Shown here: one piece after another, positions 6,309 to 13,267 of the stretch | Position numbering within the stretch: position 1 is the first letter of the stretch | Layout: each line of letters opens with the position of its first letter | NCBI GenBank assembly: GCA_964611035.1 | Contig: CAZSWT010000044.1 | Span: 1 to 29,824, forward strand | Direction: 5' to 3' | DNA from: B33-G16 sp964611035 | GTDB lineage: Bacteria; Desulfobacterota; DSM-4660; Desulfatiglandales; B25-G16 | Length of the DNA stretch: 29,824 nt | The notes under the pieces: model-generated | What the model was told of the DNA's origin: nothing | Database searches by the model: none | The model's input: only the letters and a program-made list of their open reading frames with translations | Program-made: the position numbers and the translations under genes

Positions 6309-6917
6309 TTACTCTGAGATATCAACGAACAGTCTCTTTACATCAAGTTTATTTACCATATCATTAAATGTTTCACTCATTACTTGATGCGCCTGTTTTA
6401 GGCGGGAAATTCGAAACTTTTCTGACTGGCCCTTAAATCTCCTGGTTAAAACATTTCCCTCCTGAGTAAATTCAACCTCGTAATCTATTTTGGCAATCCA
6501 CCTACGGCCAGACAGATCCAGAGTAAAATCGTATAAGTTTATAGCTAACTCTGGAATCCCTTCTTTCCGCTCAGGTAACAATTGTAGTCCCATATTCTCT
6601 AAATAAAGAGTAAAGGTTTTATTAAAAAGGGTTTCTATGTCATAAATTCCAACAAGGAATCTCTCCTTTTCTACTTTTGATAGAAAATAATTAATATTCC
6701 CAGAAAAATTTTTATATACCCTCTTTGCTCCATTGCCAATAATATCTTTATTGGCTCTCTTGTCAATAAAGGCGAAATATATTTCCTTTCCCTCCAGAGT
6801 ATTCGATTTTGGCATAGTGTTATATGTAACTTCAAGTTTAGAGATAGTAGCACATGCAAAAAAGAAGATAAGGGCTATACAGAAAAGTAATTTAAAATAA
6901 GAAAAAAATATTTTCAT
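6309..6917 (-). CDS. Putative lipoprotein
   Basis: A 202-residue protein with a lipoprotein signal: MKIFFSYFKLL, a hydrophobic core, and FFAC at 19-22 serving as lipobox with Cys22 as the modified residue. The residue after Cys is Ala, so outer-membrane sorting is possible. The mature part opens with TISKLEVTY and includes IYFAFIDKRANKDIIGNG, a strand followed by a K-R-A-like turn that resembles YajG-type lipoproteins, and a C-terminal helix rich in Lys and Asp. AGGAGG lies 7-8 bases before the ATG. A sigma70-like promoter is placed at 6977-7005. It lies upstream of the kinase gene on the same strand, separated by about 130 bases, so cotranscription is possible. The exact function is unknown. 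Confidence 0.75.
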   Translation of the reverse strand: MKIFFSYFKLLFCIALIFFFACATISKLEVTYNTMPKSNTLEGKEIYFAFIDKRANKDIIGNGAKRVYKNFSGNINYFLSKVEKERFLVGIYDIETLFNKTFTLYLENMGLQLLPERKEGIPELAINLYDFTLDLSGRRWIAKIDYEVEFTQEGNVLTRRFKGQSEKFRISRLKQAHQVMSETFNDMVNKLDVKRLFVDISE

Positions 6918-6976
6918 AAGATCCCTCCTTTTAAAAACACATAATAGACAATTGGCATAAACTATTTTATTAAAGA

Positions 6977-7005
6977 AGTATTCTAAAAGAAACCTTATCT
7001 GTCAA
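6977..7005 (-). promoter_or_regulatory. Predicted sigma70-like promoter for the lipoprotein gene
   Basis: Minus strand TTGACA (7000-7005), 17-base spacer, AATACT (6977-6982). The -35 is perfect and the -10 matches four of six. Confidence 0.5.
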
Positions 7006-7020
7006 GAAAAAGTAATCCAA

Positions 7021-8001
7021 ATGAAAAAAGGTAGTGACAATATAATACAAAAGAAAGACAGGGATCTCTTTGATCAAGCGTGGAATGTTACCAGAGAGAA
7101 CCATGGAAGCAATTTTACATTTTACCTTCCTGGTATGATCAGGTATGGAAAGATGAGGGGCCTGTACCCTGCTCTATCATTAACCGGGGATAGTTGCCAG
7201 TTACTATGTGAGCACTGTAAGGGATTGCTTCTAAAGCCTATGATAAAGGCAAGAGATCCAGAAACTCTTATAACAAAGTGCCTTAAGTTAGCGCATTCAG
7301 GTCATTTAGGGGTTCTTTTAAGCGGCGGATCAGACCTTGAAGGGAGGCTCCCCTGGGGGAAATTCTATCAGGCAATACAAAAAATAAAGACTGAAACAGA
7401 TTTATTTCTATCTGTACATAGTGGCTTTTTAGATTTCAACACAGCAGTCGCCCTTAAAGAAGCAGGCGTGGATCAGGCACTAATTGATGTAATGGGTGAT
7501 GAGGAAACTGCAAAAAAGATTTACCACCTTGATAGTCTTCAAAAGGTGATAACATCACTTGAGAATCTCTTCAAATCAGGCCTTGATGTTGTCCCTCATA
7601 TTGTGGCTGGGCTCATGTATGGTAAAATACATGGCGAATATAATGCCCTGCGAATTATAAGTCGTTTTAAGCCTTCTTCTTTTGTAATTGTTGTTCTTAT
7701 GCCATTAAAAGGTACACCTATGTCAGATGTCTTGCCCCCATCTCCAATAGAGATTGCTCGATTGATTGCCACGGCCCGATTGATGATGCCCCAAACTCCA
7801 ATATCTCTGGGGTGTGAGAGGCCAAGAAATAAAGAAGGACATATAATGGAAGAGCTGGCCATTTATGCAGGGGCTACCAGAATGGCTGTATGGTCAAAAG
7901 AGACAATTGATCTGGCATTAAATCTCGGATTGAAGCCCGGCTTTCAACCCACATGCTGTTCCGTTCCATATAACAAAGATTTTAGCAAAAACTTTCTATA
8001 G
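7021..8001 (+). CDS. Radical SAM protein of the biotin-synthase-like COG1856 type
   Basis: A 326-residue protein. The SAM [4Fe-4S] cluster motif is C-x3-C-x2-C with Cys59, Cys63 and Cys66 (CQLLCEHCKG), after FYLPGMIRYG and LSLTGDSC. Further along come LLSGGSD (GGE-like motif), DQALIDVMGD, VPHIVAGLMYGK and VIVVLMPLKGTPMSD, the conserved strands of a BioB-like TIM barrel. The C-terminal SLGCERPR and QPTCCSVP carry extra cysteines that could bind a second cluster. This pattern fits the COG1856 group, which I associate with relatives of biotin synthase and with LipS-type sulfur-insertion enzymes. No lplA, gcvH or second radical SAM gene is adjacent, so the product is not assigned. There is no clear Shine-Dalgarno before the ATG and the true start could be downstream. 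Confidence 0.82.
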   Translation: MKKGSDNIIQKKDRDLFDQAWNVTRENHGSNFTFYLPGMIRYGKMRGLYPALSLTGDSCQLLCEHCKGLLLKPMIKARDPETLITKCLKLAHSGHLGVLLSGGSDLEGRLPWGKFYQAIQKIKTETDLFLSVHSGFLDFNTAVALKEAGVDQALIDVMGDEETAKKIYHLDSLQKVITSLENLFKSGLDVVPHIVAGLMYGKIHGEYNALRIISRFKPSSFVIVVLMPLKGTPMSDVLPPSPIEIARLIATARLMMPQTPISLGCERPRNKEGHIMEELAIYAGATRMAVWSKETIDLALNLGLKPGFQPTCCSVPYNKDFSKNFL

Positions 8002-8031
8002 GATGTTTCTAAAGGACAGTTCAATATTTTT

Positions 8032-8074
8032 TTGACTACACAGCTTGACTATACACAGCTATCTCATATATATA
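8032..8074 (+). promoter_or_regulatory. Predicted promoter with tandem -35-like repeats
   Basis: TTGACTACACAGC at 8032-8044 is followed directly by TTGACTATACACAGC at 8045-8059. The second TTGACT, an 18-base spacer and TATATA (8069-8074) make a plausible sigma70-type promoter for the DUF3617 gene. The duplication of the -35 region could bind a regulator. Confidence 0.45.
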
Positions 8075-8161
8075 CAATTAAAGGAAAAAGACAACACAGA
8101 GTATTGTGGAAACTAAAGAAGAAATAGGCCGATAGCATTTCAAAAAAAAGGAGGGATACCC

Positions 8162-8575
8162 GTGATAAAAAAACTATTCTTCGCCTCAATAATTCTCCTG
8201 ACAGCCGCTTCAATTTCCTTTGCTGGTTCAGTGCCAAATATGAAGGCAGGGCTTTGGGAAATGACCATAAAAACAGAAATGCCGGGAATGGCAATGCCGC
8301 CGATGAAACACACTCAGTGCCTGACAAAAAAGGACTTTGTTCCGCAGGGCCCTCAACAACCGGGACAGGAGTGCACAGTTACCGATGTAAAAGTAGATGG
8401 CGATACAGTGACCTGGACCCTTGAATGCACCACCCAGGGTGGAAAAATGAAAGGAACAGGCAAGACGACCTACAGCGGGAATAGTCTTAAAGGTACAATG
8501 GTAATGGTAATGCCTCCGGCAAATATGAAAATTACCACCCACATGAATGGCAAGCGAATCGGGGAGTGTAAATAG
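8162..8575 (+). CDS. Exported DUF3617 protein
   Basis: A 137-residue protein with a signal peptide (MIKKLFFASIILLTAASISFAG, likely cut after SFA near residue 21). The mature part has the DUF3617 hallmarks: GLWEMTIKTEMPGMAMPP, a Cys in HTQCLT, a second in GQECTV, a third in WTLECTT and a fourth at the end (IGECK), probably forming two disulfides in the periplasm. Start is GTG at 8162, preceded by AGGAGGG with good spacing. The family has no known biochemical role. The gene appears monocistronic, with the promoter-like stretch at 8032-8074. Confidence 0.9.
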   Translation: MIKKLFFASIILLTAASISFAGSVPNMKAGLWEMTIKTEMPGMAMPPMKHTQCLTKKDFVPQGPQQPGQECTVTDVKVDGDTVTWTLECTTQGGKMKGTGKTTYSGNSLKGTMVMVMPPANMKITTHMNGKRIGECK

Positions 8576-8795
8576 CCTCTATACTAACAGCACTCGGAAG
8601 ATTTTTCCGATATTAAAAAAGGACCATTTTTTTAATAAGAGGACGTTAGAGACAAAGAATCGATGCCATGAGCTTGCTTTGCTTCCATATTCTTGTGTGG
8701 ACAGCTCTCACTATCAGGTAATAGCTTGGTTTTAATCCAGATTTCAAATCCTAATCTCATAGTTATCGCAATATCCGCGTGGTTACCTTCTTCAC

Positions 8796-10385
8796 TTAAT
8801 CCAGATATTCCTCTTTTGCCATGTCTGCCAGTTTAAACTTCTGTACCTTGCCTGATCGTGTCATGGGAAATGTTGTGACTACTTTATAGTAATCTGGCTC
8901 TTTCTCTTTGGAAACAGTATTCTTAACATATTTTTCAAGGCTCTCAAGAGAGACCTGTGCACCTTCCTTGATTTTTACCCAGGCAGCGATTTCCTGGCCT
9001 TTTTCAGGATGCGGGAATCCAAAAACTTGAACTTCTGAGACACCGGGCAACTTATAGATTATTTCCTCTAACTCCGTTGGATAAATCTCAACTCCTTTTC
9101 TTACGATAACATCCTTGAGCCTTCCTGTTATTGTAACATAGCCATTTTCATCCATCTCGCCGAGATCTCCTGTATGGAACCATCCTTGTTTATCAACAAC
9201 AGATGCAGTTGCAGCAGGCATGTTATAATATTCCTTCATCAGAAAACCCCTGGTACAAAGTTCTCCCTGACTGTGAGGTGGAAGATCTTCACCGGTTGTC
9301 GGATCTAATATCTTGACCTCATTGCATTCCAAGGCACTGCCAATGGTTGAAACCCTGATATCTAAAGGATCATTAGGCCTGGTCATAGTTATCCATGAAG
9401 AGGCCTCCGTGATACCGTAGGCGACGGTAATGTCTGAAATACCTATATCCTCCACAAGCTTTCTCATTAATTCTATCGGACATGGTGCACCACCTATTGT
9501 CCCTTTACTAAGCGTTTTCCACTTTTCAGGATCAAATTCTGCGTTATCGATGAGGGTGATAAGCATGCTCGGAGAGCCATAAATGGCAGTACATTTTTCA
9601 GTGTAAATAGCTGATAGTATCTTGGATGGCTCAAAGGTAGCGCAGGGTATGATAATTGAAGCACCCTTAATAAGCCCTGCTAATACAATACATGTATTTC
9701 CAAACATATGAAATAGGGGAAAAAATAAGCAAAGCCTATCGTGATTGTTAAGTCCCTGTCTCAATGCTGCAAATATGGATTTATTAACAAGACCACAATG
9801 GTCAAGAACAACACCCTTTGGCTTACCGGTAGTTCCAGATGTATACATTATGGCAACTGGATCATTCGGGCTAATTTCATTTTCTGTTTGAGCAAGAGTT
9901 TCAAGATCAATAGCATCACCCATTTCCATTAGCTCCTGCCATGAAGTCATACCAGGATAGCGTTTTTCATCTAAAACAATGGTATTTTTGAGTTTTTCTT
10001 TTAGCTCTCTATCAAGCTCCAGTTCCCTTGCCATAATAATGGAGCGTGACCCTGATTGTTCCAGGATGTAACGGAGATCTTCTTTTTCTGCTCCATGATC
10101 TACTGGCACAACAATAGCGCCTATTTTTGCGAGAGCCATCTGTGAGATAATCCATTCAGGCGAGTTAGGTGCCCAAAGCGCAACCCTGTCACCCTTTTTA
10201 ATACCTATTTTTATCAGACCTCTTGCGGCCCTGTTTATTTCTGATAAAAAGAGATTATATGTTTGCCTGATATTAGAATTGGAATGAACAAGGGCCATAT
10301 TGTTGGGATATTCAGCAGCGACATCATTCAACAGCTGGCCAATTGTTTTTTGTGTAATTTCACTATTTGTTTTGGGTATGGTCAT
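8796..10385 (-). CDS. AMP-forming acyl-CoA synthetase/ligase
   Basis: A 529-residue member of the ANL superfamily, activating a carboxylic acid with ATP to an acyl-adenylate and then to acyl-CoA. Visible motifs: the phosphate-binding loop YTSGTTGKPKGV near residue 180, the A5-type segment AYGITEASS, the hinge GRLKDVIVRKGVEIYPTE, and the C-terminal catalytic lysine region SGKVQKFKL. The start chosen is ATG 10385 because GGAGG lies six bases before it; an upstream in-frame extension of 28 residues is Arg-rich and lacks family similarity. The substrate cannot be read from the sequence; fatty, branched-chain or aromatic acids are all possible. It sits downstream of the oligopeptide transporter operon on the same strand, separated by about 400 bases of palindromic DNA. 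Confidence 0.93.
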   Translation of the reverse strand: MTIPKTNSEITQKTIGQLLNDVAAEYPNNMALVHSNSNIRQTYNLFLSEINRAARGLIKIGIKKGDRVALWAPNSPEWIISQMALAKIGAIVVPVDHGAEKEDLRYILEQSGSRSIIMARELELDRELKEKLKNTIVLDEKRYPGMTSWQELMEMGDAIDLETLAQTENEISPNDPVAIMYTSGTTGKPKGVVLDHCGLVNKSIFAALRQGLNNHDRLCLFFPLFHMFGNTCIVLAGLIKGASIIIPCATFEPSKILSAIYTEKCTAIYGSPSMLITLIDNAEFDPEKWKTLSKGTIGGAPCPIELMRKLVEDIGISDITVAYGITEASSWITMTRPNDPLDIRVSTIGSALECNEVKILDPTTGEDLPPHSQGELCTRGFLMKEYYNMPAATASVVDKQGWFHTGDLGEMDENGYVTITGRLKDVIVRKGVEIYPTELEEIIYKLPGVSEVQVFGFPHPEKGQEIAAWVKIKEGAQVSLESLEKYVKNTVSKEKEPDYYKVVTTFPMTRSGKVQKFKLADMAKEEYLD

Positions 10386-10478
10386 TTTTATCCTCCAGTT
10401 GTATTTGATCATGGGATTATGTTTCTCTCGCCCGCTCTCCCCAGATTTATCGCGGGATCGCTCGAGCACGCAGACCCG

Positions 10479-10498
10479 CCTGCCGTCTGTCGGGCAGG
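10479..10498. repeat. GC-rich REP-like palindrome
   Basis: CCTGCC (10479-10484) and GGCAGG (10493-10498) pair. Its reverse complement matches the palindrome at 15531 in about 20 of 22 positions. Confidence 0.6.
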
Positions 10499-10517
10499 GA
10501 TCACGGAGATATTCCTC

Positions 10518-10589
10518 TTTGCCTGATTTTTTGACCCCAGTTAAATAGTCTGCGAATTTAACGGGGCAGGGGTAGAAAAATCAGGCAAA
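10518..10589. repeat. 72-bp nested inverted repeat
   Basis: Perfect 14-bp outer arms TTTGCCTGATTTTT (10518-10531) and its complement (10576-10589), then CCCC (10535-10538) with GGGG (10569-10572), then GTTAAAT (10540-10546) with ATTTAAC (10556-10562). Together these form one long stem with a bulge on the right and a small apical loop. No reading frame is contained. Confidence 0.75.
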
Positions 10590-10596
10590 ATAATCA

Positions 10597-10616
10597 GCCC
10601 CTTTTGGGGCATTTTT
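10597..10616 (+). terminator. Terminator-like hairpin
   Basis: GCCCC-TTTT-GGGGC followed by ATTTTT on the plus strand. No plus-strand gene precedes it; on the minus strand the stem lies between dppF and the acyl-CoA synthetase gene but has only a weak U-tract. Confidence 0.45.
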
Positions 10617-10781
10617 CTAACTTTGATGACAGCATCAATGAGCAAGTAGATTGATCATTTGATATCTGCTAACCAAGTTGATGAATCCCGCGTGAGCGGT
10701 ATTCATTTTGAATTGAATTGCCCGCTCAGAAATTCAGCTCAAAAACTTTGCGTCTCTGTGCGCTCTGTGAGAGGTAACCAT

Positions 10782-11768
10782 TTACCTAACTACCTTCCAA
10801 CATCGGACTGTATGGTTCTCATTTACCGTGTAAAAGCCTATTTCTTCTTTTTTGCACCTGTCTTCAACAAGAGGGCATCTCCCCTGAAACTTACACCCTG
10901 GAGGTGGATTAAAAGGGCTTGGAACATCACCTGTAAGTGTTTTCCGCGTACCACGATCGTCTGGATTGGGTTCGGGTATGGCTGAAAGTAATGCAAGTGT
11001 ATATGGATGGAGAGGATTATTATACATTTCCTCTATCGGTGCATATTCCATTATGTGACCTAGGTACATTACAGCAACCATATCACTGATGTAACCAACG
11101 ACATTAAGGTCATGGGAGATAAAGAGATAGCTTAGACCCAAGGTATTTTGTAGCTCTTTCAGAAGATTAATAATTTGGGATTGTATAGATACATCAAGTG
11201 CCGATACTGGCTCATCACATATAATTAATGAGGGATTAACGCTCAAGGCCCTGGCTATGCCGATGCGCTGGCGCTGACCACCACTGAATTCATGGGGGTA
11301 GCGATCAGCGCTTGAGGAGGCAATACCTACCATATCCAGGAGCTCTATAATACGCCGCTTTCGCTCATGATGTCCTTTTATTGGCAATGTTCGCAGGCCT
11401 TCTTCAATAGATTGTCCAGCGGTCATCCGGGGATTTAAAGAACCAAAAGGGTCTTGGAAAATGATCTGCATCTCTTTGCGCAAAGGCTTCATTTCATTCT
11501 GAGAAAGGCTGGTGATATCCTTATTCTGATAAATGATCTTGCCCTCATTAGGTTCCAAAAGCTTTAAAATAAGTCGACCAATTGTGGATTTACCACATCC
11601 GCTCTCCCCAACCAGACCCAATGTTTTCTGCTTGTCAATATAAAGATCCACCCCATCAACGGCCTTGATCCAGCCAATGACATTTTGGAAGAATCCCCTG
11701 CGCACTGGGAAATATTTTTTTATCCCTCCTGCTTTAAGAATCGTGTTGTTATTAGTCATTGGTAACAT
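10782..11768 (-). CDS. dppF: Oligopeptide/dipeptide ABC transporter ATPase, DppF/OppF type
   Basis: A 328-residue cytoplasmic ATPase that with its partner powers peptide import. Walker A GESGCGKS (54-61), signature FSGGQRQR (161-168), Walker B LIICDEP (181-187) and the D-loop SALD are intact. The C-terminal oligo_HPY domain has GCKFQGRCPLVEDRC, the cysteine cluster typical of this family. The length fits DppF/OppF. It overlaps the end of the dppD-like gene by 17 bases; AAGGA about 10 bases before the ATG at 11768 favours this start over the in-frame ATG nine bases later. It is the last gene of the operon. Confidence 0.95.
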   Translation of the reverse strand: MLPMTNNNTILKAGGIKKYFPVRRGFFQNVIGWIKAVDGVDLYIDKQKTLGLVGESGCGKSTIGRLILKLLEPNEGKIIYQNKDITSLSQNEMKPLRKEMQIIFQDPFGSLNPRMTAGQSIEEGLRTLPIKGHHERKRRIIELLDMVGIASSSADRYPHEFSGGQRQRIGIARALSVNPSLIICDEPVSALDVSIQSQIINLLKELQNTLGLSYLFISHDLNVVGYISDMVAVMYLGHIMEYAPIEEMYNNPLHPYTLALLSAIPEPNPDDRGTRKTLTGDVPSPFNPPPGCKFQGRCPLVEDRCKKEEIGFYTVNENHTVRCWKVVR

Positions 11769-12762
11769 AGGTAGAAATTCCTTGGCTTTTACCTGAATAA
11801 AGCACTGGACAGCGACTCAAGTGCCCCTTGCCATAATCACACATTTTGGGAGATTCCACCCTGCACGTATCAATAGCAAAATCACATCTGGGATGAAATG
11901 GACATCCACTCGGCTTATATGCGGGGTCTGGCACTGTTCCTGGGATGCTATGGAGCGCACTTCCCCGTTTTGTTGGGCTCGGCAGTGATGCAAGAAGCCC
12001 CTGCGTGTAAGGGTGACATGGAGCATGAAAGATTTCTTTTGCCGTGCCCTGCTCAACAATAATGCCTGCATACATCACGTATATACGATCGGCAATATTT
12101 GCAACCACCCCAAGGTCATGAGTAATATAGAGAAGAGACATTCGCCGCTTTTTTTGAAGCTCTTCAAATAGATTCAGGATCTGCGCTTGAATGGTGACAT
12201 CAAGGGCAGTGGTTGGCTCATCAGCAATCACCAGATCAGGATTGCATGCCAATGCCATAGCAATCATAACACGCTGTTTCTGCCCACCGCTAAGCTGGTG
12301 CGGATAATCTTTAAGACGCTCCTCAGGCGATGCGATACCCACATCTTTAAGGAGTTGTATACATCTTTGTTGTAGCTCTTTCTCATCCACCTTTTCATGG
12401 ACCATGATGGCCTCTTGGATCTGGTCCTGTATGGTAAATACTGGGTTTAGTGAGGTCATAGGTTCCTGGAAAACCATAGATATGTGATTACCACGAATCT
12501 TTTGCATTTCTTCTTCACTCAAATCCAGGAGATTTTGCTCGTTGAACAGTACTGTGCCGCCCATAATTTTACCAGGGGGTTGAGGGATAATCCCGAGGAT
12601 AGTTAAAGCAGATACACTTTTTCCGCAGCCCGATTCTCCAACGAGACAGACTGTCTCTCCTTTTCCGATATCAAAACTTACCCCATCAACAGCTCTGGAT
12701 AAACTTCCATCAAGCTGGAAATAAACCTTTAAGTCTTGGACGGAGAGAAGAATAGTATCCAT
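11752..12762 (-). CDS. dppD: Oligopeptide/dipeptide ABC transporter ATPase, DppD/OppD type
   Basis: A 336-residue ATPase, first of the two nucleotide-binding subunits. Walker A GESGCGKS (42-49), LSGGQKQR (157-164), Walker B LVIADEP and TALD are intact, and the C-terminal oligo_HPY domain carries GCPFHPRCDFAIDTC. The ATG at 12762 is preferred over an in-frame TTG one codon upstream. Unusually, no normal ribosome binding site precedes it: the upstream 45 bases are a tandem array of a CTAAAGTG-type repeat (12764-12810). The four-helix-bundle gene separates it from dppC, so its translation and transcription may have been altered by that insertion. Confidence 0.95.
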   Translation of the reverse strand: MDTILLSVQDLKVYFQLDGSLSRAVDGVSFDIGKGETVCLVGESGCGKSVSALTILGIIPQPPGKIMGGTVLFNEQNLLDLSEEEMQKIRGNHISMVFQEPMTSLNPVFTIQDQIQEAIMVHEKVDEKELQQRCIQLLKDVGIASPEERLKDYPHQLSGGQKQRVMIAMALACNPDLVIADEPTTALDVTIQAQILNLFEELQKKRRMSLLYITHDLGVVANIADRIYVMYAGIIVEQGTAKEIFHAPCHPYTQGLLASLPSPTKRGSALHSIPGTVPDPAYKPSGCPFHPRCDFAIDTCRVESPKMCDYGKGHLSRCPVLYSGKSQGISTYVTND

Positions 12763-12763
12763 C

Positions 12764-12810
12764 AAAAGTGCCTAAAGTGATCTAAAGTGCCTAAAGTGCC
12801 TAAAGTTTGG
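12764..12810 (-). repeat. Tandem CACTTTAG-type array, left side of the four-helix-bundle gene
   Basis: On the plus strand five units ending in AAAGTG or AAAGT run in tandem with a period of about 9-10 bases (CCTAAAGTG, ATCTAAAGTG, CCTAAAGTG, CCTAAAGTT). The array reads in the opposite orientation from the one at 13212-13260, so the two bracket the gene as an inverted pair. It abuts the start codon of dppD. Confidence 0.85.
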
Positions 12811-12849
12811 ATTATCAAAAATGATCTAACCGTTAAAACAACCTCCTCG

Positions 12850-13203
12850 CTATTTCCTTTTACCTATTGAGGTAAAAATGGCGAGCAATTGACTACATTC
12901 TTCATATTCGTATTTCACTTGGTCAAAGGACGACCACTCCATTTCTACTATCACCTCCAACCAATATTGCGTTTCACTAGATTCACTTTCGCAAATATCG
13001 ATCTTGTTTCTGAAATCCGCCTTGCTTCTTGCCCGATTGGCTTCCCGGTAATTAGCACCGATAGAGGTCCCAGATTTTGTTGTTTGATTTCGTACAACTC
13101 TTGCTTCTGGGGTATTGGGAAGTTTCGATGATAGACGAATAATTCGGACTGCAAATATCTTTGTCCTCTTTTCAAGCTCCTTTGCGAATTGTTTATTGTC
13201 CAT
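12850..13203 (-). CDS. Four-helix-bundle protein (23S rRNA intervening-sequence type)
   Basis: A 117-residue protein of the family found inside 23S rRNA intervening sequences and, elsewhere, as free-standing genes. Characteristic are KIFAVRIIRLSSKLP in helix 1, RVVRNQTTKSGTSIGANYREANRA at the conserved helix 1-2 turn, FRNKIDICESESSETQYWLEVI in the third helix, and a final helix. The family is small and basic and its cellular function is not established. The gene lies inside the peptide transporter operon, between dppC and dppD, in the same direction. It is flanked by tandem repeat arrays in inverted orientation, suggesting the gene and arrays arrived as a unit. Little besides CGGA stands before the ATG as a ribosome binding site. 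Confidence 0.92.
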   Translation of the reverse strand: MDNKQFAKELEKRTKIFAVRIIRLSSKLPNTPEARVVRNQTTKSGTSIGANYREANRARSKADFRNKIDICESESSETQYWLEVIVEMEWSSFDQVKYEYEECSQLLAIFTSIGKRK

Positions 13204-13211
13204 TCCGTTTT

Positions 13212-13260
13212 TTAGCTTAACTTTAGCTCACTTTAGACATTTTAGGCACTTTAGCTCACT
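13212..13260 (-). repeat. Tandem CACTTTAG-type array, right side of the four-helix-bundle gene
   Basis: Plus-strand units TTTAGCTTAA, CTTTAGCTCA, CTTTAGACAT, TTTAGGCA and CTTTAGCTCA, period 8-10 bases. It lies between the dppC stop codon and the start of the four-helix-bundle gene and is the inverted counterpart of the array at 12764-12810. Confidence 0.85.
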
Positions 13261-13267
13261 CTCTTGA

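Larger units (their letters stand above)
10397..10781. other. Intergenic region rich in palindromes, no gene seen
   Basis: About 385 bases between the peptide transporter ATPase and the acyl-CoA synthetase. It contains a GC-rich REP-like palindrome (10479-10498), a large nested inverted repeat (10518-10589) and a GCCCC-TTTT-GGGGC hairpin (10597-10615). No convincing gene. Confidence 0.6.

Noticed and set aside
8228..8542. Minus-strand open frame opposite the DUF3617 gene
   Set aside because: Fully antisense to a gene with signal peptide, ribosome binding site and family match; His/Cys-rich shadow translation.
8547..8735. Plus-strand open frame after the DUF3617 gene
   Set aside because: No ribosome binding site and overlaps the preceding gene; no recognisable sequence.
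10659..10985. Plus-strand open frame overlapping the dppF end
   Set aside because: Mostly antisense to a well-supported ABC transporter ATPase, with an unlikely protein composition.
12764..13260. CTTTAG arrays as a CRISPR
   Set aside because: Units are 8-10 bases with no spacers of uniform length, and no cas genes are near.
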